Of a DNA stretch of 9,610 nt, positions 1 to 7,484 are shown in pieces. A program made the position numbers and the translations under genes. The notes under the pieces were generated by a model. It was given only the letters and a program-made list of their open reading frames with translations. It did not search any database and was not told where the DNA came from. The DNA is taken from positions 1-9,610 of the forward strand of contig JAJXYM010000339.1 of assembly GCA_021780585.1 (NCBI GenBank), written 5' to 3'. The DNA is from Deltaproteobacteria bacterium (lineage in GTDB: Bacteria > Desulfobacterota > Binatia > Binatales > Binataceae). Positions within the stretch are counted from its first letter, which is position 1. Each line of letters starts with the position of its first letter.

Positions 1-72
1 CATCTGTCGCGTGATTTTCGGCTCGCCCGCTATAACCGTGCTGTCCATGACTCAAACATAACGCATCAATGA
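1..72 (+). CDS. possible C-terminal tail of an upstream gene (partial)
   Basis: One forward frame is open from the window edge and ends in TGA at 70-72, giving 23 residues that end in SNITHQ. I recognise no family. The only support is that its stop would overlap an ATG at 69-71 in the ATGA arrangement seen twice more in this cluster (2123-2126 and 6476-6479). Twenty-three open codons can easily occur by chance, and GC here is near 50 percent by hand count, well below the following genes. It may equally be spacer DNA. Confidence 0.2.
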   Translation, partial: HLSRDFRLARYNRAVHDSNITHQ

Positions 73-730
73 ACCGTCGTCAAGTCTGGCATAATCGCCA
101 ATTTTTATCTCGGGAACCTATCGCTCGCCGCGGCCGCTCGATCCCGGCGCGATCCGGCGGATCGTCGACGTCGGCGCCAATGCCGGCTTCAGCGTGGCCT
201 TTTGGAGCGTGAATTATCCCCGCGCCCGCATCGACGCCTTCGAGCCGCACCCCGCGCATCTCGCGCCGCTGCGCCGCACGGTCGCGCTGAATCGTCTTGA
301 CGCCCGCGCGACCGTATATCCCGCCGCCGTTGGCGTCGCGCCCGGTTCATGCGAACTGATTAGCGCGGGCGTATGCTCGACCGCGATCGGCGTGAACGAA
401 CGGGTCGGCGCGGCGCGTGAATTGGCGACGGTCAAGGCGCCGGTGGTGGACTTCTTCGCCGCCATGAATGGCGATCGTATCGATTTGCTGAAAATCGATT
501 GCGAGGGCGCCGAATACGACCTGCTGATGGACCCGCGTTTCGCCGCGCTCGACGCCGGCGCGCTGGTGATGGAATGGCACGCCACGCGGGCGCATCCCGA
601 GGCCGATCGTGAAGTGATCGAGCGGCTACGGCAATTGCGCTGGGAAGTAATCGCACAGCCGGGCGAAACGCGGGAAGCGATCGGGGGGCTTGGAATTTTG
701 CGGGTCGGGATGGTATGGGCATACCGCTGA
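69..730 (+). CDS. FkbM family SAM-dependent methyltransferase, 5' end disturbed
   Basis: FkbM-family enzymes are class I SAM methyltransferases that typically O-methylate sugars or polyketides and are common in glycan loci. Visible motifs are the SAM-binding loop VDVGANAG (164-187), the acidic FEPHP end of strand 2 (239-253), LLKIDCEGAEYDLL (485-526) and LVMEWH near 572. The frame carrying these motifs is open from 95 to the TGA at 728-730 but has no ATG, GTG or TTG before GTG at 194, which lies after the SAM loop and would give a domain lacking motif I. An ATG at 69 in another frame reads MNRRQVWHNRQFLSREPIAR and would join this frame if one base had been lost between about 95 and 163. I therefore give 69 as a tentative start. 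Alternatives are a 5' truncation, a non-standard start or a sequencing error. The methyltransferase call is firm; the start is not. Confidence 0.75.
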
Positions 731-779
731 AAATCGCGCGGCGGCAAATCGCCGGACGCGCGCGGCAGGGCGCCTCGCG

Positions 780-2126
780 ATGACGGCGGTCGCGCTTTGC
801 ATTCTGGCGTTGATCGCCTGTTTTCTGGCCGGACGGCGCTCGATCGCCGCCGGCGTGATCGCGACTTCGGCGGTCGGCTATTTCTATGGCATCGTGCGGG
901 CCAACCTTCCCGTCGCCGCGTCGCATTTCATCTTTGACGCCGGCTCGGTCGGCTTCCTGCTCGCCGTGCTCACGCGGCGGATTACTCCGGCCGAACGTTT
1001 CAAGCTCGGCCGCGTGATGCCGTGGCTGGTGGCGCTGTTCGCGTGGCCCACCTTCATGCTGCTCGTGCCGCTGCAGAATCCGCTGATCGAGTTGGTCGGA
1101 TGGCGCGGGCAGGTGTTCTTCCTGCCTTATATCGCCGTGGGCGCGATGGTTGACGGCGCGGGCGCGCGGCGGATCGCGGTCGGTCTCGGCGTGCTGTCGC
1201 TGATCGAGCTGGGTTTCGCAATCGGGGAAATTCATTTGGGCGTGCCGTTTTTTTATCCGCGCAACGAGGTCACGGAGCTGATCTACCGAAGCACCGACGT
1301 GATCGTCGGCTCGACCGCGACCTACCGGTTGCCCGGCACGTTCGTGCAGGCGGCGTCTTTCGGCGGACAGATGGCCATGGTCGTGCCGCTGCTGCTGGGC
1401 GCGATGGTGCAGGAGCGGCGCGGCTCGCGGACGCGACTGTTGCTGCTCGCGGCGATCGGCGCCTCGGCGGTATGCGTGTTTTTGTCGGCGTCGCGCAGCA
1501 CGGCGGTGTTGCTGTTCGTGCTCGCGCTGGCCACGACCTTTTCGGGCCGGGCGCGCAACTTTCCGTGGTTCGGATGGATTGCGCTGATCGCGGTGGTCAG
1601 CATGCTGGTGGTCGTGTCGCCGCGGATGCGGCGGTTCGTTTCACTGGAGGATACGCAATACGTCAAAACGCGCATCAGCCACAGCGTCAATGAAAACATC
1701 TTCGAGCTCGCGATCGATTATCCCCTGGGCAACGGCCTCGGCGGCGGCGGCACCAGCATCCCCTATTTCCTGCAGCCGCTGCTGCGCAATCCGGTCATGA
1801 TCGAAAACGAATACGGCCGCCTGATGCTCGAGCAGGGGGTGCCGGGCCTCGCGCTGTGGCTCGCGTTCATCATCTGGACGCTGTCGCGGCCGCTGGCGAC
1901 CGAACGCGATCCGTGGAGCCTGGGCAAATGGCTCGCGCGCGTGGGCCTGGGTTTCTCGCTGGTCGGCGCGCAGACCGGCACGGGGCTGCTCACGTCGATT
2001 CCGGGCACGGCGCTGCTGCTCTTCTATGCGGGATGGATCGCCGTGCCGAATCTGGTCGGCGCGGCGCGCGCCGCGCGCCGTCCGGACGCGGCCGCGGGAC
2101 CGGCGGCGATGAGCCGGGGCGCATGA
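780..2126 (+). CDS. O-antigen ligase/polymerase-like polytopic membrane protein
   Basis: This 448-residue, strongly hydrophobic protein has about ten or more predicted membrane segments, for example near residues 2-17, 23-38, 54-64, 81-97, 112-124, 133-150, 197-209, 219-236, 240-252, 263-280, 355-367 and 405-425. The stretch ENEYGRLMLEQGVPGLALWL (342-361) matches the usual C-terminal pattern of the WaaL/Wzy superfamily, and it follows a large soluble loop (about 281-340). These proteins transfer or polymerise lipid-linked glycans at the periplasmic face. Because an ABC exporter is encoded nearby, a ligase that attaches finished chains is more likely than a Wzy polymerase, but sequence alone cannot separate the two. 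I chose ATG 780 because it begins directly with a membrane segment; a TTG at 690 would add a polar stretch overlapping the previous gene. The stop overlaps the next ATG as ATGA. Confidence 0.85.
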   Translation: MTAVALCILALIACFLAGRRSIAAGVIATSAVGYFYGIVRANLPVAASHFIFDAGSVGFLLAVLTRRITPAERFKLGRVMPWLVALFAWPTFMLLVPLQNPLIELVGWRGQVFFLPYIAVGAMVDGAGARRIAVGLGVLSLIELGFAIGEIHLGVPFFYPRNEVTELIYRSTDVIVGSTATYRLPGTFVQAASFGGQMAMVVPLLLGAMVQERRGSRTRLLLLAAIGASAVCVFLSASRSTAVLLFVLALATTFSGRARNFPWFGWIALIAVVSMLVVVSPRMRRFVSLEDTQYVKTRISHSVNENIFELAIDYPLGNGLGGGGTSIPYFLQPLLRNPVMIENEYGRLMLEQGVPGLALWLAFIIWTLSRPLATERDPWSLGKWLARVGLGFSLVGAQTGTGLLTSIPGTALLLFYAGWIAVPNLVGAARAARRPDAAAGPAAMSRGA

Positions 2127-3361
2127 ATTCAACTTCCGCAATCATGGCCGCGGCCGCCCCATGGGTAATCGTCTGCGGCGGATTCCATCGCGACGGCGGG
2201 ATGGATCGAGCGAACGCGGAACTGGCGCGCCACCTCGCGCAGTCGGGCGTCCCGCTGCATCTGGTAAGCTATCGCGTGGATGAGGAATTCGCCTCGCAGC
2301 CGGGCGTGCGGGTCCATCTGGCCGAGCGGCCGGCGCAATCGTTCTTTCTCGCGCGGCGGCGTCTCGCGCGGCTGGGACGCGCGGTCGCCGCGCGCGTGGT
2401 CGCCGCGGCTCCGGACGCCCGTGTGGTGACGAACGGCGTCAATTGCGCGTGGCCCGATATCAACTGGATCCATTTCGTGCATCGCGCCTGGCGCGTAACG
2501 CCGCGCACGGCGCCGCTCTGGTTCCGGCTCAAGGACAGCTTCGGGCGCGCCAGCGACGCCGCGCGGGAACGCGAATTGCTGCCGCGCGCACGGGTTCTGA
2601 TCGCGAATTCCGCGCGCACGCGCCGCGATTTGATCGAATGCGCCGGCGTCGCGCCCGCCCGCGTCCGCACGGTCTATCTCGGCTGCGATCCGGATTGGCG
2701 GGCGGTCACGCCAGCGCGGCGCGCCGCCGCACGCGCCGCGCTGGAGCTTCCCGCCGCGGCGCCGGTGGTCGCCTTCGTCGGCGCCTTCGGCCATGATCAG
2801 CGCAAGGGCTTCGACACCTTGTGGGCGGCATGGCGCGAGCTCGCGCGCGATCCGTCGTGGGACGCGACCCTGGTCGTCGCGGGCGGCGGACGCGGCCTCG
2901 CAGGCTGGCGCGAGACGATCGCGCGGTCGGGACTGGGCGCGCGGGTGCGAATTTTTGGCTTTACCCGGCGGGTCGCCGAGTTGCTCGACGCCTCCGATCT
3001 GCTGGTTAGTCCCGCGCGTTACGAATCGTACGGCCTGAACGTGCATGAGGCGCTATGCCGCGGCGTGCCGGCGATCGTCAGCCGCGCGGCCGGCGTCGCC
3101 GAGCGCTATCCGGCCGAGCTGGACGATCTGCTGCTGCCGGACCCGGAGGACGCGCGCGATCTGGCGGCGCGAATCGGCCGCTGGCTCATGACTCGCGACG
3201 CGGTCGCGAGTCGGCTGGCGCCGGTCGCCGCCCGGCTGCGCGCCTACACCTGGCGCGAGATGGCGGCGGCTTTTGTCGCGGCCGTGGAGGCCGGCGCGCC
3301 CGCCGAAGGATCGGCCGGGTCGGACGCGGCGAACGGACTCGATCAAGCGGCGGCGCCCTGA
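2123..3361 (+). CDS. GT4 family (GT-B fold) glycosyltransferase
   Basis: This 412-residue protein has the two Rossmann-like domains of GT4 retaining glycosyltransferases, which move a sugar from a nucleotide-sugar to a growing glycan on the cytoplasmic side. The N-terminal acceptor domain opens with WVIVCGGFHRDGGMDRANAE (14-33), including the glycine-rich loop. The donor domain begins near VVAFVGAFGHDQRKGFDTL (215-233). The EX7E nucleotide-sugar motif is visible as E301 to E309 within RYESYGLNVHEAL. The last 25 or so residues are Ala/Gly-rich and look like a disordered tail. The start ATG 2123 overlaps the stop of the ligase-like gene by four bases, consistent with translational coupling; an internal ATG at 2144 is a less likely alternative. 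Sugar and linkage cannot be deduced. Base composition is extreme: by hand count 2701-2760 holds 52 G or C in 60. Confidence 0.9.
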   Translation: MNSTSAIMAAAAPWVIVCGGFHRDGGMDRANAELARHLAQSGVPLHLVSYRVDEEFASQPGVRVHLAERPAQSFFLARRRLARLGRAVAARVVAAAPDARVVTNGVNCAWPDINWIHFVHRAWRVTPRTAPLWFRLKDSFGRASDAARERELLPRARVLIANSARTRRDLIECAGVAPARVRTVYLGCDPDWRAVTPARRAAARAALELPAAAPVVAFVGAFGHDQRKGFDTLWAAWRELARDPSWDATLVVAGGGRGLAGWRETIARSGLGARVRIFGFTRRVAELLDASDLLVSPARYESYGLNVHEALCRGVPAIVSRAAGVAERYPAELDDLLLPDPEDARDLAARIGRWLMTRDAVASRLAPVAARLRAYTWREMAAAFVAAVEAGAPAEGSAGSDAANGLDQAAAP

Positions 3362-3381
3362 AGCGCGCCTTCAGATTGAAC

Positions 3382-4293
3382 ATGGAACAACCATCGACCG
3401 CGCCCGACCGCGCCCCGACCAGCGACCGCGCCACGCCGCGGACGAAATCGCACACCGTCGAAGCCGGCGCGGGCCCGCGCCTCGCGCTCGTGATCGAGAG
3501 CGGACGCCGCCGGCTCGGATTCGAACTCGGCGACCTGTGGGCGCATCGCGACCTCCTCTATTTCCTGGTCTGGCGCGACCTCAAGGTGCGCTACAAACAG
3601 ACCTTGCTCGGCGTTATCTGGGCGGTGCTGCAGCCGCTGCTGACGATGGCGGTGTTCGCGATTATTTTCGGCCGCCTCGCCCACGTGCCGTCGGACGGCG
3701 AGCCGTATCCGATCTTCGTTTTCGCCGGATTGCTGCCGTGGACCTATTTCAATCAGGCGGTGATCAGCGCCAGCAACAGTCTCGTGGGCAACGCCGCGCT
3801 GATCACCAAGGTCTATTTTCCGCGGCTGGTGATTCCGGGCGCCGCCGTATGCGCCGGCCTGGTCGATTTCGCGATTTCCGCCGCGATCATGTTCCTGATG
3901 GCGTTCCATTACGGAATTCATTACGGCGCCGGGCTGCTGCTGATCGCGCCGCTGATGGCGCTGACGGCGTTGTTCGCGCTCGGCGTCGGGATGTGGATGT
4001 CGGCGCTCAACGTCAAGTACCGCGACGTGCGATACGCCCTGCCCTTCATGATGCAAATCTGGATGTACCTGACGCCGGTTATCTATCCGCTCAATTTCAT
4101 CCCGGCGCGCTGGCGCTGGCTGCTCGCGCTCAATCCCCTGAGCGGGATTATCCAGGCGTTCCGCGCGGCGGTCTTCGGCCGCGTCTTCGACTGGAATGGA
4201 CTCGCGATCTCGTGCGCGATCACGCTGGCGGTCCTGACCTGCGCCGGATGGGCGTTCCGGCGGATGGAGCGGGAATTCGCCGATATCGTCTGA
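3382..4293 (+). CDS. wzm: ABC-2 polysaccharide exporter permease (Wzm)
   Basis: Wzm is the membrane half of the ABC exporter that moves undecaprenyl-linked O-antigen or similar glycan across the inner membrane. The 303-residue protein carries the diagnostic entry RDLKVRYKQTLLGVIWAVLQ (65-84), leading into the first membrane helix. Further helices lie near 109-128, 146-174, 184-206, 219-240 and 273-292, six in all. MYLTPVIYPLNFIP (228-241) and NPLSGIIQAFR (251-261) are also typical of the family. ATG 3382 is chosen because it is the first ATG after the glycosyltransferase stop and gives near-usual length. The frame stays open far upstream, but that is a high-GC artefact. The first ~45 residues, rich in Pro, Thr, Arg and Asp, form a polar cytoplasmic extension. 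The partner ATPase gene is not adjacent: a methyltransferase gene separates the two. Confidence 0.93.
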   Translation: MEQPSTAPDRAPTSDRATPRTKSHTVEAGAGPRLALVIESGRRRLGFELGDLWAHRDLLYFLVWRDLKVRYKQTLLGVIWAVLQPLLTMAVFAIIFGRLAHVPSDGEPYPIFVFAGLLPWTYFNQAVISASNSLVGNAALITKVYFPRLVIPGAAVCAGLVDFAISAAIMFLMAFHYGIHYGAGLLLIAPLMALTALFALGVGMWMSALNVKYRDVRYALPFMMQIWMYLTPVIYPLNFIPARWRWLLALNPLSGIIQAFRAAVFGRVFDWNGLAISCAITLAVLTCAGWAFRRMEREFADIV

Positions 4294-4294
4294 C

Positions 4295-5143
4295 ATGGCG
4301 CATCTGGATATAGCGCGCATACCCGATTACACGCTGTTTCGAGACGCCTGCCGGTCCGGCCTTTCGGTGGTCCGACCGCTCACTCAGGCGACTCGCGGCA
4401 GCGATTCGTATGGATGGAATTTTGGCCGCGGCTGGCCGCCCTCCTATGCGGCGTTCGGGCGGATGAGAGTGCTGACGACGCTCGAGCATGCGATATCGCT
4501 CAACCCCAGGCGCGCGCTCGAAGTCGCGGCGGGCGATGCCGCGCTGAGCGCCTGCCTGGCCGAGAGGGGCGTCTCCGCATGGGCCAACGATCTGCGTGCG
4601 GATGAACTGAGCGAGGCGCTTGGGGCTTTCGAAAACGGCTCCGAAATCAAGCTGCTGCCGGGAAACTGCTTCGATCTCGATCCCTCCCAAACCGGCCGTT
4701 TCGATCTGGTCGTCGCTGGCGAAATTATCGAGCACGTCGCACATCCGCTCGATTTCCTGCGCCACCTCAAAGGTTTTCTGGAAAACGGCGGCCGGATATT
4801 CCTGACCACTCCGAACGGAGCATATTTTCGCAATCCGCTGCCGACATATGCGGAAATCACGGACGAGCAGGCGCTCGAGTCGCGGCAATTCCGACCGGAC
4901 GCCGACGGGCATCTGTTCCTGATCACCCCCGCCGAGCTTTGCGATCTCGCGTCCCGGGCCGGGCTTGAGGTCGAGCGCCTCGAACTGTTCGCCACGCCGT
5001 TTATCACCGGCCACTGCGGATTCTCCATGATGCGCGGCAAGCTTGCGGCGTCGGCATGCTACGCGATGGAAAAGCTCTGTCAGCGGCTGCCGGCGGCGCT
5101 GAAAGAGAAATTTTGCTACTCGATGGTAGCGATACTGCGATGA
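4295..5143 (+). CDS. class I SAM-dependent methyltransferase
   Basis: This 282-residue protein is a Rossmann-fold methyltransferase. Motif I is ALEVAAGDAA (74-83), a slightly degenerate form with Ala in one usual Gly position. The acidic end of strand 2 is D99 in WANDLRADEL, strand 4 carries DLVVAGEIIEHV (137-148), and GGRIFLTTPN (165-174) is the usual post-motif strand. About 70 residues precede the SAM domain and about 80 follow, probably for substrate recognition. It starts two bases after the wzm stop, so it is surely in the same transcript, and it lies between wzm and wzt. Its place suggests action on the exported glycan, perhaps as a chain-terminating methyl cap like that made by WbdD in Escherichia coli O9a, but I see no WbdD-like kinase or coiled-coil region here. 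Another substrate, such as a sugar nucleotide, is possible. Confidence 0.85.
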   Translation: MAHLDIARIPDYTLFRDACRSGLSVVRPLTQATRGSDSYGWNFGRGWPPSYAAFGRMRVLTTLEHAISLNPRRALEVAAGDAALSACLAERGVSAWANDLRADELSEALGAFENGSEIKLLPGNCFDLDPSQTGRFDLVVAGEIIEHVAHPLDFLRHLKGFLENGGRIFLTTPNGAYFRNPLPTYAEITDEQALESRQFRPDADGHLFLITPAELCDLASRAGLEVERLELFATPFITGHCGFSMMRGKLAASACYAMEKLCQRLPAALKEKFCYSMVAILR

Positions 5144-5204
5144 TCGCAACGCCAAAGCGGCCGATTACCGGTCTTGAACGAAACGCCAATTCCCGCGCGT
5201 GGCC

Positions 5205-6479
5205 ATGCAGCCGATAATCCGCGTCGAGAATCTCGGCAAGCGCTACGCGATCGGCCGGCGCGAGCATTTCGTGACGATGCGCGAGATGCTGGTCAACGCC
5301 TTCACGGCGCCGATCCGGGGACTGCGCGCGCTCGGCCGCGCCAACGGCCGCGCCGACGCTGACGGCGCGGCGCACGTCTGGGCGCTCCGGGACGTAAGCT
5401 TCGAGGTCGCTCCCGGCGAAGTGCTGGGCGTGATCGGCCGCAACGGCGCGGGCAAATCGACCCTGCTCAAAATCCTCTCGCGCATCACCGAACCGACCGC
5501 CGGGCGGGTCGAGCTGTACGGCCGGGTCGGCAGCCTGCTCGAAGTCGGCACCGGCTTCCATCAGGAGCTGAGCGGGCGCGAGAACATCTTGCTGAGCGGC
5601 GCGATCATGGGGATGCGGCGGGCGGAGATCATGCGCAAGTTCGATCAGATCGTCGCCTTCGCCGAAATCGACGATTTCATCGACACTCCCGTCAAGCGTT
5701 ACTCGAGCGGGATGTACGTGCGGCTGGCGTTCGCCGTCGCCGCGCATCTGGAGCCCGAAATCCTGCTGGTCGACGAAGTGCTGGCGGTCGGCGACGTTGC
5801 GTTTCAGAAAAAATGCCTCGGCAAGATGGGCGAGGTCGCACGCGGCGGGCGCACCGTGCTCTTCATCAGCCATAACATGGCGGCGATCGAGGCGCTGTGC
5901 ACGCGCTGCATCATGTTTAGCGACGGCGCGCTGGTCGCGAACGGCGACCCGACAAGTGTAATCTTACGCAATATCGCACAATGCGCCGTCCCGGGCGCGG
6001 GTTTGGCCGATCTGACGGCGCATCCGGGACGCCGTCCGGGCGACACGCCGACAATGACGCGGGTCGAGCTGGCGAACGGCGCGGGCGCCGCAGCCGGCGC
6101 AATACGAATCGGCGACCCGCTGGAGATTCGCGTCTCCTATCGCGCATCGCGCCCGTTCCAGCCAGTCCTCGGCGCGGTGATCAAGACCGGATACGGCGCG
6201 CCGGTCTTTTCCGTCAGCGATCGATTCTGCGCGCAGCTTGCCGATTGCGAGCCGCGCGCGGAAGCGACCATTGTCTGCCGGATCGAGCGGCTGATGCTGA
6301 TTCCTGGCAACTATTCTATCGATCTTTGGCTGGGCGACGCGCGCGGCGATTTCGATGTGGTTTACGACGCGATCGGCGTCGAAGTACTGCCGGCCGATCT
6401 GACCGGCACCGGCCGCTTGCCGCCGCCAAATGTCGGCGCGATTTTTTGCGAAGCCGAATGGAGTATCCACGACGCATGA
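5205..6479 (+). CDS. wzt: polysaccharide ABC exporter ATPase with C-terminal glycan-binding-type domain (Wzt)
   Basis: Wzt powers O-antigen export with Wzm. In this 424-residue protein the nucleotide-binding domain shows Walker A GRNGAGKST (78-86), Q-loop Q120 in GFHQELSGREN, the signature KRYSSGMYVRLAF (164-176), Walker B EILLVDEVLAVGD (185-197) and the switch histidine H223 in FISHN. YSSGM replaces the canonical LSGGQ, as is usual for this polysaccharide-exporter subfamily. Residues from about 270 to the end form an extra beta-rich domain, including GNYSIDLWLGDA and a closing FCEAEWSIHDA. This matches the length and pattern of the Wzt C-terminal domain, which in E. coli O9a binds the modified chain terminus. 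ATG 5205 is preferred; an in-frame GTG at 5199 would add two residues. A 61-base spacer without obvious signals separates it from the preceding gene, and the stop overlaps the next ATG. Confidence 0.94.
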   Translation: MQPIIRVENLGKRYAIGRREHFVTMREMLVNAFTAPIRGLRALGRANGRADADGAAHVWALRDVSFEVAPGEVLGVIGRNGAGKSTLLKILSRITEPTAGRVELYGRVGSLLEVGTGFHQELSGRENILLSGAIMGMRRAEIMRKFDQIVAFAEIDDFIDTPVKRYSSGMYVRLAFAVAAHLEPEILLVDEVLAVGDVAFQKKCLGKMGEVARGGRTVLFISHNMAAIEALCTRCIMFSDGALVANGDPTSVILRNIAQCAVPGAGLADLTAHPGRRPGDTPTMTRVELANGAGAAAGAIRIGDPLEIRVSYRASRPFQPVLGAVIKTGYGAPVFSVSDRFCAQLADCEPRAEATIVCRIERLMLIPGNYSIDLWLGDARGDFDVVYDAIGVEVLPADLTGTGRLPPPNVGAIFCEAEWSIHDA

Positions 6480-7408
6480 ACGAACAGACGCCGATTCGGG
6501 TTTCGACCATCATTCCGGTTTACAACGGCGAATATACGATTGCGCGCGCGATTGACAGCGCGCTGGCGCAAGATTTCGCGGGCCAGGAGATCATCGTCGT
6601 CAACGACGGCTCGACCGATAACACCAAGGGGGTCCTCGAACGTTACGGCGACAAAATCAGGATTATCCATCAATCGAATCGCGGAACTTCGCTCGCACGC
6701 AACTCTGGAATCGCCTGTGCGCGCGGAGAATATATTGCGTTCCTTGACGCCGATGATTACTGGCTCCAAGGCCATATTTCAAGTTGCGTGGCGGAACTTG
6801 ATTCCGATTCCAGTTCGGTGCTCTGCTATTCTGGTTTCATTCCCATCGAAAACGGCGTCGCCCTGCCGCCCCGGGTGTTGATTAAACCCCCGGGTCTGAA
6901 AGAACTCCTCGACGGTGAATATTCAATCCTGCCGAGCACGACGGTAGTTAGAAAGTCGGCTGCGCTCGACTGTGGCGGGTTCTCCGAGAAGTTAAATTAT
7001 TGTTCGTGCGAAGATATCTATTTTTGCATGTTGCTCGCTGAGCGCGGTCGTTTTTGCACGACCGCGAAACCACTTGTGGCATACTCGAGCCATTCTTTCC
7101 TGGAAATAGGGATGAAATATTCCCGCGGATTCCACAATTTTGAAAGGCTCGTAACCGAGAGATACGGCGCCGCCGCGACAGCCGCCGTCACCGGCAAACG
7201 CCACGGTTTTGTTGATTCTATAGTTAAATACGTAATCGATCGTATTGAAGCGGGAGACTCGAAGAATGCGTTGCGCGGCATATGGCGGCTTCTCCGATTC
7301 GCTCCGGTGTGCTTCATCCGCCAGGTCGGCATTCGCAAACTGATACGGCTACGAAACCTGAAGCGCGCGCGAACTGTCGTTTCCCGACTGGTTAGGTTAC
7401 CACACTAG
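6476..7408 (+). CDS. GT2 family (GT-A fold) glycosyltransferase, first of three tandem paralogues
   Basis: Inverting GT2 enzymes add a sugar from a nucleotide-sugar to a cytoplasmic lipid-linked acceptor. This 310-residue protein has STIIPVYNGEYTIARAIDSA (10-29), VVNDGSTD (41-48), the metal-binding DADD (91-94) and the probable catalytic-base pair E179-D180. No membrane anchor is evident; basic helices near the C-terminus (about 265-308) could bind membrane. ATG 6476 overlaps the wzt stop as ATGA, fixing the start. Codons for residues 10-48 are almost the same as in the next gene, but the rest differs greatly. Beyond that block the gene is much poorer in GC than the export genes (28 of 60 at 6961-7020 and 25 of 60 at 7081-7140 by hand count). 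It is unusually cysteine-rich, with Cys in LNYCSCEDIYFCM and nearby. Donor and linkage are unknown. Confidence 0.92.
   Translation: MNEQTPIRVSTIIPVYNGEYTIARAIDSALAQDFAGQEIIVVNDGSTDNTKGVLERYGDKIRIIHQSNRGTSLARNSGIACARGEYIAFLDADDYWLQGHISSCVAELDSDSSSVLCYSGFIPIENGVALPPRVLIKPPGLKELLDGEYSILPSTTVVRKSAALDCGGFSEKLNYCSCEDIYFCMLLAERGRFCTTAKPLVAYSSHSFLEIGMKYSRGFHNFERLVTERYGAAATAAVTGKRHGFVDSIVKYVIDRIEAGDSKNALRGIWRLLRFAPVCFIRQVGIRKLIRLRNLKRARTVVSRLVRLPH
6503..6619 (+). repeat. conserved GT2 5' block, copy 1
   Basis: These 39 codons of the first GT2 gene match 7511-7627 of the second at 108 of 117 bases by hand comparison. Eight of nine differences are silent and only one residue differs (Tyr/Asp). Its last 72 bases also match the third gene. 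Similarity falls sharply after the GSTD codons. Confidence 0.85.
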
Positions 7409-7416
7409 AACCTGCA

Positions 7417-7433
7417 GGCTCTAATTGCGAGCC
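7417..7433 (+). other. first intergenic hairpin
   Basis: GGCTC (7417-7421) and GAGCC (7429-7433) are perfect inverted repeats around a 7-base loop. After one mismatch, 7412-7415 can pair with 7435-7438, including one G-T pair. It begins nine bases after the first GT2 stop. There is no following T tract, so it is not a standard intrinsic terminator; it might stabilise the 3' end of upstream RNA. Confidence 0.4.
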
Positions 7434-7449
7434 GGCGGTTCGGCCCTGA

Positions 7450-7470
7450 TACGACGGAGATTCCGTCGTA
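7450..7470 (+). terminator. perfect 9-bp hairpin, possible weak terminator or attenuator
   Basis: TACGACGGA (7450-7458) and TCCGTCGTA (7462-7470) are exact reverse complements around a GAT loop. The stem is followed by CTTTGCAATATAATATATC, which is AT-rich but holds only three consecutive T. It lies in the largest intergenic gap of the cluster (7409-7498). It could cause partial termination, shield RNA from decay or bind a regulator. The structure is certain as an inverted repeat; the role is inferred. Confidence 0.45.
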
Positions 7471-7478
7471 CTTTGCAA

Positions 7479-7484
7479 TATAAT
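7479..7484 (+). promoter_or_regulatory. TATAAT, possible -10 element before the second GT2 gene
   Basis: A perfect TATAAT stands out in otherwise GC-rich DNA, 14 bases before the ATG at 7499. No TTGACA-like -35 is visible at 16-18 bases spacing: the hexamer at 7456-7461 is GGAGAT, inside the hairpin. A transcript starting about seven bases downstream would have a very short leader. No Shine-Dalgarno precedes the ATG, which fits near-leaderless translation but may be chance in an AT-rich tract. Confidence 0.25.

Noticed and set aside
1..120. Promoter or JUMPstart-type element before the cluster
   Set aside because: I could find no convincing -35/-10 pair and no JUMPstart/ops-like sequence in this stretch; the operon probably starts further upstream.
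1856..2122. N-terminal extension of the GT4 gene into the ligase-like gene
   Set aside because: The ATG at 2123 in ATGA overlap with the preceding stop begins just before the expected first strand of the GT4 fold; the extension is a shadow of the membrane protein gene.
3055..3381. Upstream extension of the wzm frame and the forward frame at 3273-4313
   Set aside because: The extension overlaps the GT4 gene, is low-complexity Arg/Gly/Ala-rich and precedes a sensible ATG at 3382. The other frame is an out-of-frame shadow of wzm.
3343..4320. Long reverse-strand open frame opposite wzm (325 codons), and similar ones opposite 2129-3046, 4220-5155, 5004-5873 and 432-1235
   Set aside because: They mirror real forward genes in GC-rich DNA. 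Their translations are Arg-, Gln- and His-rich with no recognisable motif, while the forward genes have clear family motifs.
5981..6475. Long Arg-rich extension in front of the first GT2 protein
   Set aside because: It lies entirely within wzt in another frame and has no domain; ATG 6476 matches the normal start of the family.
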